A DNA stretch of 64,000 nucleotides, from the NCBI RefSeq assembly GCF_051622035.1, contig NC_135362.1:18314501-18378500 (forward strand). The letters run 5' to 3'. Numbering within the stretch: position 1 is the stretch's first letter; every line of letters begins with the position of its first letter. Made by a program: the position numbers and the translations under genes. This DNA comes from Arctopsyche grandis. Taxonomy: Eukaryota > Arthropoda > Insecta > Trichoptera > Hydropsychidae. Of the stretch, positions 1-12,259 are shown piece by piece. The notes beneath the pieces were generated by a model that was not told where the DNA came from, ran no database searches, and was given only the letters and a program-made list of their open reading frames with translations.

Positions 1-3000
1 TAATCATTTTTTACAACGCGCACACATAATGTTTCGGTTAAAATTTAGTCATATTCACGTAAATCAATTTAAAAAAATACAAAAATAATCTTCATTGATC
101 CGAGCCCTATCGTGAAATGCGATAATCTTTTATTTTTCGAGCAGCATAGAGAAAAATCACGGAAAAGCCTTAATTGATTGATAAGAAAATTACTTCCTCA
201 CGCGCACGAAAGTCGTTAAGGTGTTTAAAAATTATCAGCAATTTAATTAATGATTTTACGTGTAGTTCGTAGTTGTATTACATTTCATAACAAGTTGATG
301 ATAAAAATTCAATATTAATTTTTAAACGAAATGTTTGACCTTTTTTACATACGAGCATGTGGCGTACAATTTTCTTAGATAAATATTAACACTTTTCCAT
401 CATAATTTAAAAAAAAATAAATAGTGCGAATACAACGAACTCAATCGTTAAGTAACTTAACGACATCAATCCGTTAAAACTGCAATCCAATATTCCTAAA
501 TGATATAAAATGTTTTATCGATATTTCAATAACACAATTATGGCAAATGGCAATTGCGCATGAAAGTTCAATTTTTATTACAACATTTTCCAGTATCGTT
601 ATATGTATATGTACCTAATATTAATAGAATCTTGACTTGAACAATTACGGCATTGTTTCCTTTAGAAGTATGAGTTTACACCTAATGGGATACTTCAGCA
701 TGTTAACACGGCCAAGACTTCGGCCAACACATGTCGAAAGCCCTCACTCGCGAGGGCGGGAAACCTTGAACGCTTGAACCCTTAAATCGAATTTCTTCGA
801 TATATTGAACGTCGGTCTTATTTATTGACTTAATTCGGCGTCGTAAATCGACCCAATGAAGTCGTCGATATTTCTTCCCGTGAGAATCTAGGGGTGATTT
901 ATACCTTGCAACACGCCGATAAGGTTAATGTGAGACATTCCGCGCGCGCAGGAAGACATCGACCGCGGATACGGTCGATTCGAGTAGATGGAGTACTTAA
1001 AATGAAACTATTTTTACCATTCGTAAAAAAGCACACATTACCAGTAAGCGTGCCTCAATAAATTCGATGAATTTTTGATAGATTTTTTTATCACATGTTT
1101 TTTTCAAATTTCGGTCACAAAATCCGTGAATTACGTATATTACGTACGGCGAAAAAGTTAGTAAGTAAACCTTATCGGCTATGTGAAAAGTTTAAGAGCA
1201 ACATATAAAACTAATCGCTGAAATAAATCAAGGAATTTTCTCGGGCAAAAATTTTCCACTTCGGTGGTTACAACCGCGAGTTGCCCCGCCGACACTTCTA
1301 CATACATACTATTAAAACTAGCACGCTAAATCACTGCAACTTGCCGCTGGAGATTATTTCAAATCGAACGATTTGATCACAAAAGTAGCGATTAAAATAG
1401 TATAAGTTTTTCGCTCTCCGCAATTCGAGTTGTGTGCCAAATTTGGAGCGATTAGCAAAATGATACGGGTAATATTATGGAACGGCAAACATCGTATTTA
1501 AATGCAGCTACGCCGTTATATTTCGCTAGATTGCGGATTATGCTAAATTTAACCAATTAAAAATATACGTACATATATGTAAATAGACGTGGAAAGAAAA
1601 TGAGTTCAATTTATTTTTTTTAATAAAGTAATCAGTAGATTTAGATAATAGTAAGTTATACAGTTACGTATACATACATATCTTAATTATTATAAGCATA
1701 TCTTAATTATTATAAGCAAAAAAATTCAATTCGAATTAATAATCAAATAGGATTTTTATACTTTTACGAGGGTATGAAAAATTTAAACATTAAGAATAAA
1801 ACGTAATTAATATTGTAATTAAAAGTTGCATGGAAAAAGTGCATCGACACGGCACAGCGCAACGAAAGAATATTGAACTATGAACTGATTCGTATTCGAT
1901 TCCATCACAAAGTAAAGTTAAAAAACTACAACAAAAGTGTTGAACAAACATTAAAAAATCATCCAGAATTTAACTGAAATTATTTCTGCACGGTTAAAAT
2001 TACGCCTGCGTATCAACCCCTACAGGAAAAATCCCTACACGTCACACTTCACATAAACACATAGTAGCTTTCCCCTACAATCCAAATTGTACCTACTAGT
2101 AAGTACACAACTACGAAGTACATAAAACTCCTAGACACATACTTTCGAAACATACACACACACACACACACACACAAAATCATTTCCCAAAAATACAATG
2201 GCGGATTGCATCACATCAGAACGAGTACGTTAACCTTGCAAAGTCCATTCAGCAAAAATTGACTTTTGCGAATCAACGGACACAAACACACACACATACA
2301 CATTTATAACAACCGATACACGATCAGCGAGTTTTCCGTAATAGCATTCGCCCGCCTAAAGGGCGATCAGTTGACTACGATCGACCTCAGCTTACGGGCC
2401 CTAGGGCTAGGCTTTCGTATTTGGGGAAGGTTCCACAAAGTCGAACAACCCCAACACTACTAGCCGACACGTGCAAACGTACATATACACATCATACCTA
2501 TATTTGTGTGCGTTAAATGTACCGAAGCGACAGACGCCGGGCGTCTCCACACCGACGCCGTCAGTATAGTGCGGTAGTCGGCGAGGGTAACACGCGTCTC
2601 GTATACCAGAACAAGAGCATATCATATCATACATTATGTAGACCGCCAAAGTCACATTGAAGAAAATGCAGCATCCGATCATGCCCCGACCAACTGACAA
2701 TCATATAATTCTTCGCGACTTGAAAAATAAATTTTAAAATTTAAATTTAAACAAAACAACTTCAACAGTATTATTAAATAATAAGTAATTATTTATTGAT
2801 TAGTTTTAAATAATTAAAATAATACATTCCATTTTGGGCGATTCGTCCGACGACGTATGAAAAGTGACGGTAGAGTTTCATAAGCGCATACACACGATTA
2901 ATCAACCCAACAAAAACTTAAGTGTAAATTTTAAAAAGTGGGCGTAATTATTACATTATAATTATTATAAATTAATTAGAGTTATGTGCACGTATCGAAA

Positions 3001-6000
3001 AAGTGTTCAAAAGGTAGTGACTGTGAATAAGAATAAAAAAACATGTATCCACCGCGGACATGTGAGCAATATAGTCAATGATGATAAGGTAAAGAAATCG
3101 ATAAGTTTGCGAAATCGTTCAAATAAGTTTTTTTTTTTTCATTGAATCGTAGACAGTTTTTTTTTCAGTGGCGTAACGTTACGACATAAGTGTACACATA
3201 TGTGTGTACCTACACGTGTATGTATACGTACATAAAGACGTCCTTGAAACGAAGGGGAGCAATGGTAATTTATGTTAATTTATACCAGCAGGAGCGCTTT
3301 GAATAAGGCAACCCCGTCGTCGGGTGAGTCGGCGGAAAAGCCTTAAATTATTGCTAAACAAGTCTAATTTGTACATAAACACGCTTTTTAGCGGCTTAAC
3401 GAGCCTCTGCGGGGGAGGTCAAAACTGGCACGCGTATCAGTCTCGAGTGTATCTAATTTTACAACGGTGTCGAACTTGCGATCAAAGCGGAAAACGATCG
3501 GTTACCGGTCGGGTTTGACGCAAACGTAAACGAATATGTCGAAGGCGACAACTCACGAACAGCGATTTCGATGACAGATCAAATACGAAACGACAGACAG
3601 TTCAAACAAACGGTCATTAGTTTTTGAACCGTGCGCGGAATATTAAAACGTGTCTTCACGAAAATAAATCCACGCGCGCATATTACGATATGCAAATTTC
3701 ATGTCTATAATGCACATGTACGAACACTATTTGCGTTGTGGGTATGTGTGCATTGCCAAAACCGATGATGAAGATGACGCGCGGAGTGCACTTACATTAT
3801 ACATGCATACATATGTACATATGTATGACGTGCAAAAAGTACATAATATGCATTCAACATACTCGAAATTCAATTTTTGAAGAAAATCTACAATATCCTT
3901 GTCACTGTCAGGTAATTGGGAACAAATTTTGAACTGTAATTGGAAAACATGTCCCTGTCAGTTACAATCATATACTTGTATAATTAATCTTTTCAAAGTC
4001 AATTACGAAGAAAGCCTCGGGAAATTTGTCTTATACTGTATTTGTTTCACATATTTTTTTGAATAATAAAATATAAAAAGTAATAATGATAAACTGATAG
4101 TTTATGAATTTTCAAAATAATTTGATGAAAAAATTTACAATGTATCATTTAAATTATGCATATTCTGTATTGATTGATTCACCATACCATAACTCAAAGT
4201 ATCTAGGACAGATCCCCGGCTACCGTTTTTGTTAAACACGATGAATCGACAGATAGTGATTTTTATTGAAAAAAAATCAGCAAATTCGGACAAAAACTGA
4301 AATATCTAGATGATAGTAAAAAATATCCATTTGTCGGATATTGGGTTATTTTATAAGCGTACGTACGCTCTATGGACATAACTATTGCTATGGTATTTGA
4401 CTAAGTATAAATAACTTAATACAATAGTCATTACAGTTGAATCGCTTGAAGGTTTTATTTTTTTTAAGGTTTTTTAAAAAAATTTACCACCCCTTCTTCC
4501 TAAAATTAAGCTGTGCGAAGAGTTCGAAACATTCGCAAGTTTCTAAAATGCAATATTTAGAAACTTGGCAATTCGAGCGATAGATAATGCACAAGAAACG
4601 CGAACTATCGGTGGATTTACTGATCGTCTAAATTTGACTGCGAAGCGAATTACGTATGTAGATATGGACCTACAATGTATGTACATACGTATGCAATTAC
4701 AAAATTATAGTAGGTACAATGGACATTCGAACAAAAATATGTACACGTACACGAAAATGTACAAAAGCGATGATGCAATACGGACATTCCCAACACTGGT
4801 TCGCGCGATAAATGATAATTAATTAAACTTGCATTCGCGAGAATAGTCAAATCGACGACCTTTGGTCAAGGCTTCCCGGCTGCAAAATTTCAAAAAAATC
4901 GGAACATAATACGACGGCGATGTTCATTATTTTTTTGTATATATATAAATATATAATATACGTCGATAATGATTATGAAATTACTGTGACGACGTCGGCC
5001 ACCGTGTTTTTGTTTCCCCCATGACAAAAAAATCATATATATAAAGACGGTAATATACATATAACGATCGACACTAGTGATATTAAAAAAGTGACCACAT
5101 TATTGCTACTGTCGTAACTCGGCTGCCATAACACACCCACAAGACCAAAAATAGCGTTTTTGTACAAATAAAATTATATTTATATACGCGTTGACATTCC
5201 ACAGTTCACTTTGGCATTTCCAGACGACAGGTTCACGCATCCTCATTTACGAATAATAAGACGAAGTGTGAACGAAATTATGCCACACTTGAAAATTGGA
5301 TGTCGGGATGAAAATATGTATATAATATAAATATGAATTTGATAAAAACGAAAATCGACAAACGGCCTATAAAATCGAAATGTAAATAATGGAAACGATT
5401 GAAACGAACAAGATGGTGTAAGCTGCGATTGTGGTGGTGTGCGCGACCGATTCTGGAGAAGGTTACACACCACGTATGTACGAATGTATGTACATATTAT
5501 ATATCGAGTGTGTTGCAATTAAAATGTCACGTTAGTAGTGGTTAATAATAATCATGGGGGAGGGTCCGCCGACATGGAAAAGGGGAGTACGTCGAGCGTG
5601 ATGATAACAATCGACGAGAAATTGAGGGTTCGAAGTCACCCCAACTTGAAGCTACTCGAAGACAATACTCCAAATTCAATATACGGTGATTTGTAATACG
5701 CCCTATACAAGTATAAATACTACCCCATTGTTTTCCTGGCTAAGAATATCCTTTCTCGGGCTTACTCTGGGAGAGGAATCGACCAAAAACCCGGTACAAG
5801 CATACCTCGATGTATCCAAAAACACGTAAGCCGTGTGACAGGGGTCAGTCAAGTTATGAAGGATCAGTTGGGACATCTTAAAAATGATTTGATTACATAC
5901 ATTTTCATTATACCGGTAATTGAAGCATAAACGCATCTCGCCCAACAATCAAACCCGTTGAAATAAGGCTGAATATACTCGAAGGCGAACGTGTTTTGGA

Positions 6001-8042
6001 AACAAATCAATGATACATATAATACCGTTGTTGAATACAGAATAGAACTTGAAAACTGATGAGAGTACTATCGATTGCGATACCCAAAAGTAAACAAGCA
6101 GAACTACAAGCATTAAAACTTTCTTCTATATGCCGGCAATAAAGAAGAATGTTGCATACATTATACATACAGTATATTGACATTTTACTATAAAATATTT
6201 ATTGATCAATTACTACAAAACGATAAGAATTTATTGCTTTAATAAAAAGTTCGCACGAATAATATACATACATATATATGCGATAATGATGTATGAAATA
6301 GTCCGAAAAATCAATAGTTTTTGGACATTTTTATTTAATTTAACAAAATTGAATAAATATATTTTATACTTGGAGTTTTTATTAAATTACACTCACAAAA
6401 AATAAGATCCGTTTTCCCGACATAATCTTTAGAAAAATAAATTGCCTCGGGCGACTATCGACGATTGGTCGTGTTTACTCTAAAGGAGATAACCAAAATC
6501 GACAAATACGAGCGATTCTATAGAATTTGCAAGGAATTGATACCGCTCAGAATGTATGAGGGATTCTATTGTATTATATAGCAATATATTAAAAAAGATT
6601 TATCGATTATTTTACAAAAAACATATCCACGATTATTATTGCACAGTGTTGTGTATGTAGATAGGTAAATACTTGTGAATTGAATAATTTTCACGAAAAT
6701 GCGTATGAATCATCTCAATTTTTCTTGTGATAGATATGCGGAAAAGGTAGTGAAACGAACTGACGAGCACCTCTAATGATGCGGGTGTTTCAAGGATTAA
6801 AAAAACGTGAGCTCTCGGCAGACATGTATGTTATGTATGTAATTCAAATTCGGCTCTATTACAGATTTAAAAAATCCGAGAAAAAAGTTTTGGCATCCAT
6901 TAGTAAATTTGCAATATTAAAATACAGCATTCAGAAGATAGTTTTTCTTGCACGATTGTACATACATATGTAGAAAGATCGGTTCTAAATTCTAATAAAT
7001 GTGTTTAAATATAAAAATACAAACGCACATATTTTTGACAATATTTTTTCGAGTACCGTCAACAACGTCTTTAGCTGACATGTACATTTTAACGAGTAAA
7101 CATAAAAAAACGCCTGTCATCTTCTATAAAAAAATATTCATCAACGTATATATGTATGTACATATATACTATGTATATTAAAAAAAAAACTGAATTTAAA
7201 ATTTGGCAGAATCTAATAACTATTGAAAATCACAAAGAACTGTTTAATTGACAGGTCAATCAAAAATGAATTCTTTTGACATAAGTTTAGTTAATTAGCT
7301 CTTAATCATGTTTGAAAATATGTAATTCCAGTCAATTATTATACAAAATGTACCTTAAAATAAATCCAAATGATTGCGATTACATATTGATTTTTTCGAT
7401 ATTCCCAGCCCTACTTTGTTACAAGTTCGTCTCTAATTTAAGCACTCGTGTGTACAAACGATACGATTCAATTGTATTATTAGATCGATCGACGGCACGC
7501 AAAGAAACACGCAAAACCTCTACAAATCCACATAAATTAGCCAAAAAAAAAAGACCCCCCCCCACCCCTCTCCTTAAGTACATTTCTATGAATTGAACGG
7601 TAATTGTGAAAGCGCACAATATACGGTCTAATATTGATTGCGAAACGATTGATATTAAAAGCGTAGATAAAAATAAATATAAACCCCGTAAACGAATAAA
7701 AACGTCAAGATTAGAGGCCGAATTCGTATAGCATTTCGGCTCATTAGTCACAAATGGTTCAAATTTGTTGTGATGTGTTCCAAAAATAATGTAAAATTTT
7801 AATTTGCTACTATTGTAATTGCATTGCGAGAGGGTGGGAGGAATCCTGGCGTGCTATTGGCTTCTGAAAGTTACGGGAAGAGTTCAGTGGTGGCAGGGTT
7901 TGGGTGTTACGCAAAATCGGCTCGGGAGGATGGTTCAGATCGATGGCGCGACCTCCAGAGGGTCAGGGTCGGTAGTAGTCGATAGCAGATGTGCTGTGCA
8001 ACTTCAGCTATCTTCTCCTCCTTGCCCATCCCCGAAAAAATC
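1..8042. other. Gene-free stretch
   Basis: No open frame here looks like a conserved protein; the short ones are AT-rich and low in complexity. I looked on the minus strand for SMG1 C-terminal exons (rest of the kinase C-lobe, FATC) and recognised none. Visible items are an (AC)n tract near 2,155-2,177, a 20 bp tandem duplication near 1,680-1,720, a 24 bp element at 5,031-5,054 shared with 52.75 kb, and many TACATA/TATGTA clusters (for example 3,806-3,832 and 7,147-7,171). It is probably intergenic or intronic DNA. Confidence 0.6.
5031..5054 (-). repeat. 24 bp repeat tail shared with 52,751-52,774
   Basis: The reverse complement of this block is identical over 24 bases to the sequence after the (AC)n tract at 52.73 kb (it starts ATTACCGTCTTTATATATAT). 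At 52.7 kb the block ends a tRNA-like SINE, so this copy may be a SINE or LINE tail remnant. The SINE body is not recognisable next to it here. Confidence 0.45.
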
Positions 8043-8100
8043 CTTTTAAAGGATACCCCCTCCCACAATGCGGTAGTAGCGTATTCATTCAGTTCTTAGA
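8043..8100 (+). promoter_or_regulatory. Candidate promoter of the GPCR gene
   Basis: A TTTTAAA element at about 8,043-8,049 lies 45 bp upstream of TCAGTTC (A at 8,091), a good match to the insect initiator TCAKTY. A GC-richer stretch (7,820-8,050) precedes it. The GPCR coding exon has a splice acceptor ahead of its ATG (9,288-9,289), so a leader exon must lie upstream, and this is the best initiator I see. The TATA-to-start distance is longer than usual. Inference only. Confidence 0.3.
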
Positions 8101-8522
8101 CGGATATACATAGAATCTAGTGCTCGAACTTCTCGGCCTATTTTTAGTTTTTAGATGTTTGAAAGTTTAACATTGACTACGTACATGTTTGGATTCAAGC
8201 CTGTTTTTTTTTCGATACATTGTATTTTTTTTCGGTTGCCATGTTCGGTTGAATTTCATCGAATGAAAACAAATGAGCATTATTTAAAAATTTCAAATAA
8301 AAAACTTGTACTAGTAAATTTATTCATTCGCAATACTTTTTTACATTGAAAATCTTGTTCAAGCCTCAGGAGTTAAGTATGCACTAAAAATAATAAATGC
8401 TTAATCTGTTAAAAAACAATAAGCCCTCTTTTAACCGATACCAAAAAATTGTGGAAAAACTTGGGACTTTCAGAAAAAATAACTATTAAATAATTTTTCT
8501 TATCAGTTGTCAGTTGACTGAA

Positions 8523-8866
8523 TTAACCCTTTGAGTGCTGACTTCATTTCGGTTGAAAGCCCGCCACGCTGAAAATTTCGCCAACATTTCCAACTAGAAT
8601 TATTTAGAAATCCAATAGAAAGCAGGTATAAAAAATGTAACTAATCCGAACGATCCCTAGATGACTACTGCCGAGGATTTCGAGTTTTGTAAAGGTGTGT
8701 TTACTCTCTAACATATTTTGCAACAATATAAAATAAACAAAATAAATTAATGCATTTTTCCAAAACTAGTTCCATCTTCTTCATTGTTGTTAAAATGTAA
8801 TTCTCAAAAGCTAAATGCCAAGCCACAATCTAAAATACTCAAGCAGGTCAGCATTCAATGGGTTAG
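8523..8866. mobile_element. piggyBac-like MITE
   Basis: The left end is TTAA followed by CCCTTTGAGTGCTGAC. The right end, reverse-complemented, is CTAA followed by CCCATTGAATGCTGAC. The 16 bp terminal inverted repeats match at 14 positions. The CCCTTTGA-type terminus and TTAA target site are hallmarks of piggyBac transposons; the right target site has decayed to TTAG. The body is 336 bp with no open frame, so it is non-autonomous. It sits between the putative GPCR promoter and its first coding exon, probably in a 5' UTR intron. Confidence 0.7.
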
Positions 8867-8876
8867 CCGCTAATAG

Positions 8877-9070
8877 TAAGGTGTCCACTCGTACTGGTTT
8901 TTTGGATATGTGTTCTGGCAGAATCCTTCGAATGGACCTGTTTATAAATATTGAAATCGTTTTTTTTTCTTTCATAAATGTGCATCAATAATTTTCTAAC
9001 GTTTTTCATAACTCAAGTATTTAGAAACATTATTTTCAAACAAATGTCCTGGTTTTGTCACATAACCTAA
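8877..9070. repeat. Diverged partial copy of the 35 kb TIR element
   Basis: TAAGGTGTCCACTCGTACTG followed by GGTTTTTTGGATATGTGTTC resembles the left end of the element at 35,022 (TAAGGTGACCATTCGTACTG). The far side keeps AAATGTCCTGGTTTTG, like 35,490, but lacks the terminal inverted repeat. It lies just after the piggyBac-like MITE. Confidence 0.5.
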
Positions 9071-9291
9071 AAACATATAAAATGGTTACCTTAGCTAAAA
9101 GTAATGAAATTTATTATATATACAATTTTAGTAGCTTTAGTCGCCTAAATAGTAATTAAATAAAATATAATTTTAAATCAATGAACATCAGGATAAAAAA
9201 AAGCGATATTAAATGGACTGCGAATGTGTATTCCAAATATTTGAATTTATCTACATGAAAATTAATCTATTTGTGTTTTATTATTCCAGAA

Positions 9292-9429
9292 ATGATTAAC
9301 GAGGCGACTTCGTTCAGAAAATTCGACATGTCAACGTTCACCAGCCGCCGATCTCAAAGCGCAAAAAAGCTGTTTAGAGCGTTAACTTTAGAATGCGACA
9401 CGACATCCGACATGTTTCGCATAACTTAG
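9292..9429 (+). other. Upstream ORF in the GPCR leader (45 codons)
   Basis: Just after the splice acceptor TTATTCCAG (exon starts at 9,290) an ATG opens a 45-codon frame that ends at TAG 9,427-9,429. It is in the same frame as the GPCR and stops 12 bp before the GPCR ATG at 9,442. If 9,290 is the true exon start, ribosomes would meet this ORF first, which could restrain receptor translation. No similarity of the peptide is recognised. Confidence 0.45.
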
Positions 9430-9441
9430 ACATTCGCCAGA

Positions 9442-11095
9442 ATGATGGAAACCATCCAGTCCAACTATACGCTGTACAGAACTGACGCCGATGTACAATT
9501 GTTGGACAGTGTTGAGTCGATACCGGAAAATGTTTCAGAAACAATTCGAATTCCTGTCAACGGAACGCAGGAATATGACATCGAAGGTCTATGGCTGCTG
9601 TGGACTTTCATCGACGGCCTCCTGATGATGGCCATCCTCTGCGGAAATACTCTAACAATCCTGGCGGTCACTCTGAGTCGTCGCTTGTCCAATCTCATCT
9701 CGAACCAGTTCGTGTTGAATCTGGCTATCTCGGATTTGACAGTGGGTCTGACCCTACCGTACCACTTGGCGTTTTATCTCAACTCCAACTTGGGAAAAGT
9801 TAAAGCGACGTGCGTTTTAAGGTTCATTCTCATAACTTTAGCTTGTTGCGCTTCTATACTCAACTTAATAGCCATAGCGGTCGATAGGTATATAGCTATT
9901 TTACATCCCCTGCACTACAGTCGATATATGAGCAAAAAGGCGACCAGAACTCTGATGGTCGTCGGTTGGGCTTTGGCCGTGACTCTGAGCCTTGTCCCAA
10001 TATTTTGGAACAATTGGGGCATGGCCGATTCCTGTGATATGCACAAAGTATGCACATTTTAAAACATTCCACGTAAATATCAACTTGAAGCGTGTTTAAC
10101 TTTCCGTTTATTATTTTTTCAGGTCATTCCGAAAGAGTATACAACGAATATTTTGGCACCTATGTTTTCGTTAATATGGGTTGTAATGCTAATTCTTTAT
10201 TGGAGAATATGGAGAGAAGCTGCTTTGCACGCCAGAAGAATGAGAACAACAACTTGCTGTCAAACTGGAACGAACGATTGGAAGAGTGTTCAGGTAAGCT
10301 TATGGAACAAAACTATATTTCTTCTTCACTTTCTATCAACAAATGCTAAGTCGATAATAATAATATGAAATTTTTAGTGATATTATCGTTTGATTTTAGG
10401 TTGTGTTGATGGTTTTGGGAAGCTTTTCAATATGTTGGATGCCATACTTGGTCGTAGTGTGTACACAAAGCATGAGAGTATACAACCCAGACAGTCAAGT
10501 CCTATACAAAGCAGTATTCTCATTAGCCATGGCCAATTCTGGTATTAATCCTGTGATATACGCTTGGAAGAACACAGGATTTCGCAGAGCATTTTTACGA
10601 TTGCTCCGTTGCCAAAGTCCCGACACTCCCGAATTTGAAAGGAGCTTTCGAAACACCCCTACAAATATAGCGAACGATAGGAAATTACCCCTAGAGACGA
10701 TAAGCAAACGAGGGCAACCGGCAACCTTGATCGATCAAGAACTACAGACGACGACAATATGCGACAAGGAGGGCAACAAGATCATCAAAAGGGAGGAATC
10801 GGGCAGGGTAAACGATAGAATAACGAACAATATAGTGAATAATAATAGTGTGAAATCGGATCGGTGCAGAATCATAGAAAATATCGCCTATGATGAGCGG
10901 CTACTGGTTGACGCTGATCGATGCCATATTATAGAAAATCTAGGTTTCGAAGACTGTCTCAATATAAATAATCTTCGCATGATAGACTCGAACGAGAGGG
11001 ATTCTGACGAGGATTCTGTCGCCAAGTTACCGATGTCGCAAGAGGACGCTCAAAGTGTCAATGCTAAAGTGAAAGGACATAAGTGCAATGTGTAA
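9442..11095 (+). CDS. Orphan rhodopsin-family (class A) GPCR, three coding exons
   Basis: Seven-transmembrane receptor. Exons are 9,442-10,047, 10,123-10,293 and 10,400-11,095, all phase-0 junctions with GT/AG ends (donors GTATGC and GTAAGC), giving 490 residues. Class A landmarks are present: N69 (1.50), D98 (2.50), C124 (3.25), D148-R149-Y150, W176 (4.50), C198 in loop 2, P215 (5.50), C271-W272-M-P274 and N309-P310-V-I-Y313, then a basic helix 8. The N-terminus has three N-glycosylation sequons (N8, N30, N40). Position 3.32 is Ile, so it lacks the Asp of amine receptors. Overall feel, including TM3-TM4 and loop 2, is closest to adenosine/MECA-like receptors, but 7.42/7.43 are Ala-Met rather than the Ser-His used for adenosine. 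Ligand unknown. The cytoplasmic tail is long (about 165 residues), acidic/Asn-rich, and contains a duplicated motif. I chose the first of two tandem ATGs; a stop lies in frame 12 bp upstream. Confidence 0.92.
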
Positions 11096-11176
11096 ACAAA
11101 TACATGCATCCAGTAAATAGATTTTAATTGGTAGGGACAGTATTTCAAATAAATATATCCTTGTCTATGCCAAGTA

Positions 11177-11182
11177 AATAAA
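11177..11182 (+). terminator. Polyadenylation signal of the GPCR gene
   Basis: AATAAA lies 82 bp after the GPCR stop codon, followed by an AT-rich tract. It is the first clean consensus signal in the 3' UTR. Confidence 0.6.
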
Positions 11183-12253
11183 GTTGTAAATAACACGATT
11201 AAAAAATTTTTCTCCAAATTTTTTTTAAAATGTTTTTTCTTTCAGATAACTGAGTTTTGTGCATAAAAACAGTTTAATTAAACTACAGAAGTCAAGTAAT
11301 ACTTAAAAAAAGGTCAATATATTTGTTATTGTAAAATCCTATTCAATACTAAATTTCAAAGCACAATTATTACACTATTAATGTTTCCTGAATATTTTTT
11401 AAGATCACATCTGAGTATTGTTTATTATAGCAATATACAATATTAGCACATTGTATAATACGTATGAAATGATCCATTCTAAGAAAAACAATTTATAAGA
11501 AATTTAAATCCTTTCCATTTCATTATAAATAAATACATATTTATACGCAAGTAAATATATACGTATATTTTATTTGCATATGTACATATGTAAACATACA
11601 TACTATACATGTATAATATTTCTGAAGTACGTACACATATGACTGCACTTGTTTTTGTCAATTACCAATAAAAGATTAGTTTATGACGTATATATTTTTT
11701 GAATTAAATGTTCGTTAAACTTCGCGTTGAGTAAAATATGTATAAGAAAAATAAATTTTCCAGTTGCTAAGAAAGTATTTGTTAAATAAATATTTTATTA
11801 TTATTTCAATTGATTGTATGAAAATAGTTATATGTACATACATATGTAGTAATGATGTTGAAATTTGATGTTCGTAAAAGTTAACATTAGAAAATAAACA
11901 GTATAAAAGAAATTTAATAACCCAATTCAATAAAAGAAAAACGTCAGCAGTGACATCTATAAAATCTTGAAAAAATTTCTACACTGTTCGGAGATTGTAA
12001 ACTATACTAACAGAAATAAACAGAAATCACACAATGAACAAAATAAATAAAATAAATATGCCATTTCAAAAATTTTCCTTTTAAATTAAACATGTATGTA
12101 TATGTATGCATGTACATACATAGTTACGAAAATAAAGAATACATTTTTACTATACGTAATTTTTACGTATTAATGGCAATATAGACAAAACATTCAAATG
12201 ATAATTAAGAAGGAAAAAAAATTAATACAAGTTTTCAAATCACAGAAAATTCA
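11183..12253. other. GPCR 3' flank and SMG1 intron
   Basis: No exon is recognised. Two open frames of 60-71 codons on the minus strand are low-complexity AT translation. The right edge is the start of an SMG1 intron (minus-strand donor GTGAGT at 12,254-12,259). TACATA/TATGTA clusters occur at 11,568-11,610 and 12,090-12,122. Confidence 0.6.
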
Positions 12254-12259
12254 ACTCAC
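12254..12259 (-). other. Splice donor ending the SMG1 giant exon
   Basis: On the minus strand the coding sequence reads GTA GAG then GTGAGT, a consensus 5' splice site, and the frame hits TGA two codons later. The last exonic residues (GVTGVE) align with the human SMG1 kinase domain just before VFRLS, so the break falls inside a conserved domain. This supports a real intron rather than a natural C-terminus. Confidence 0.85.
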
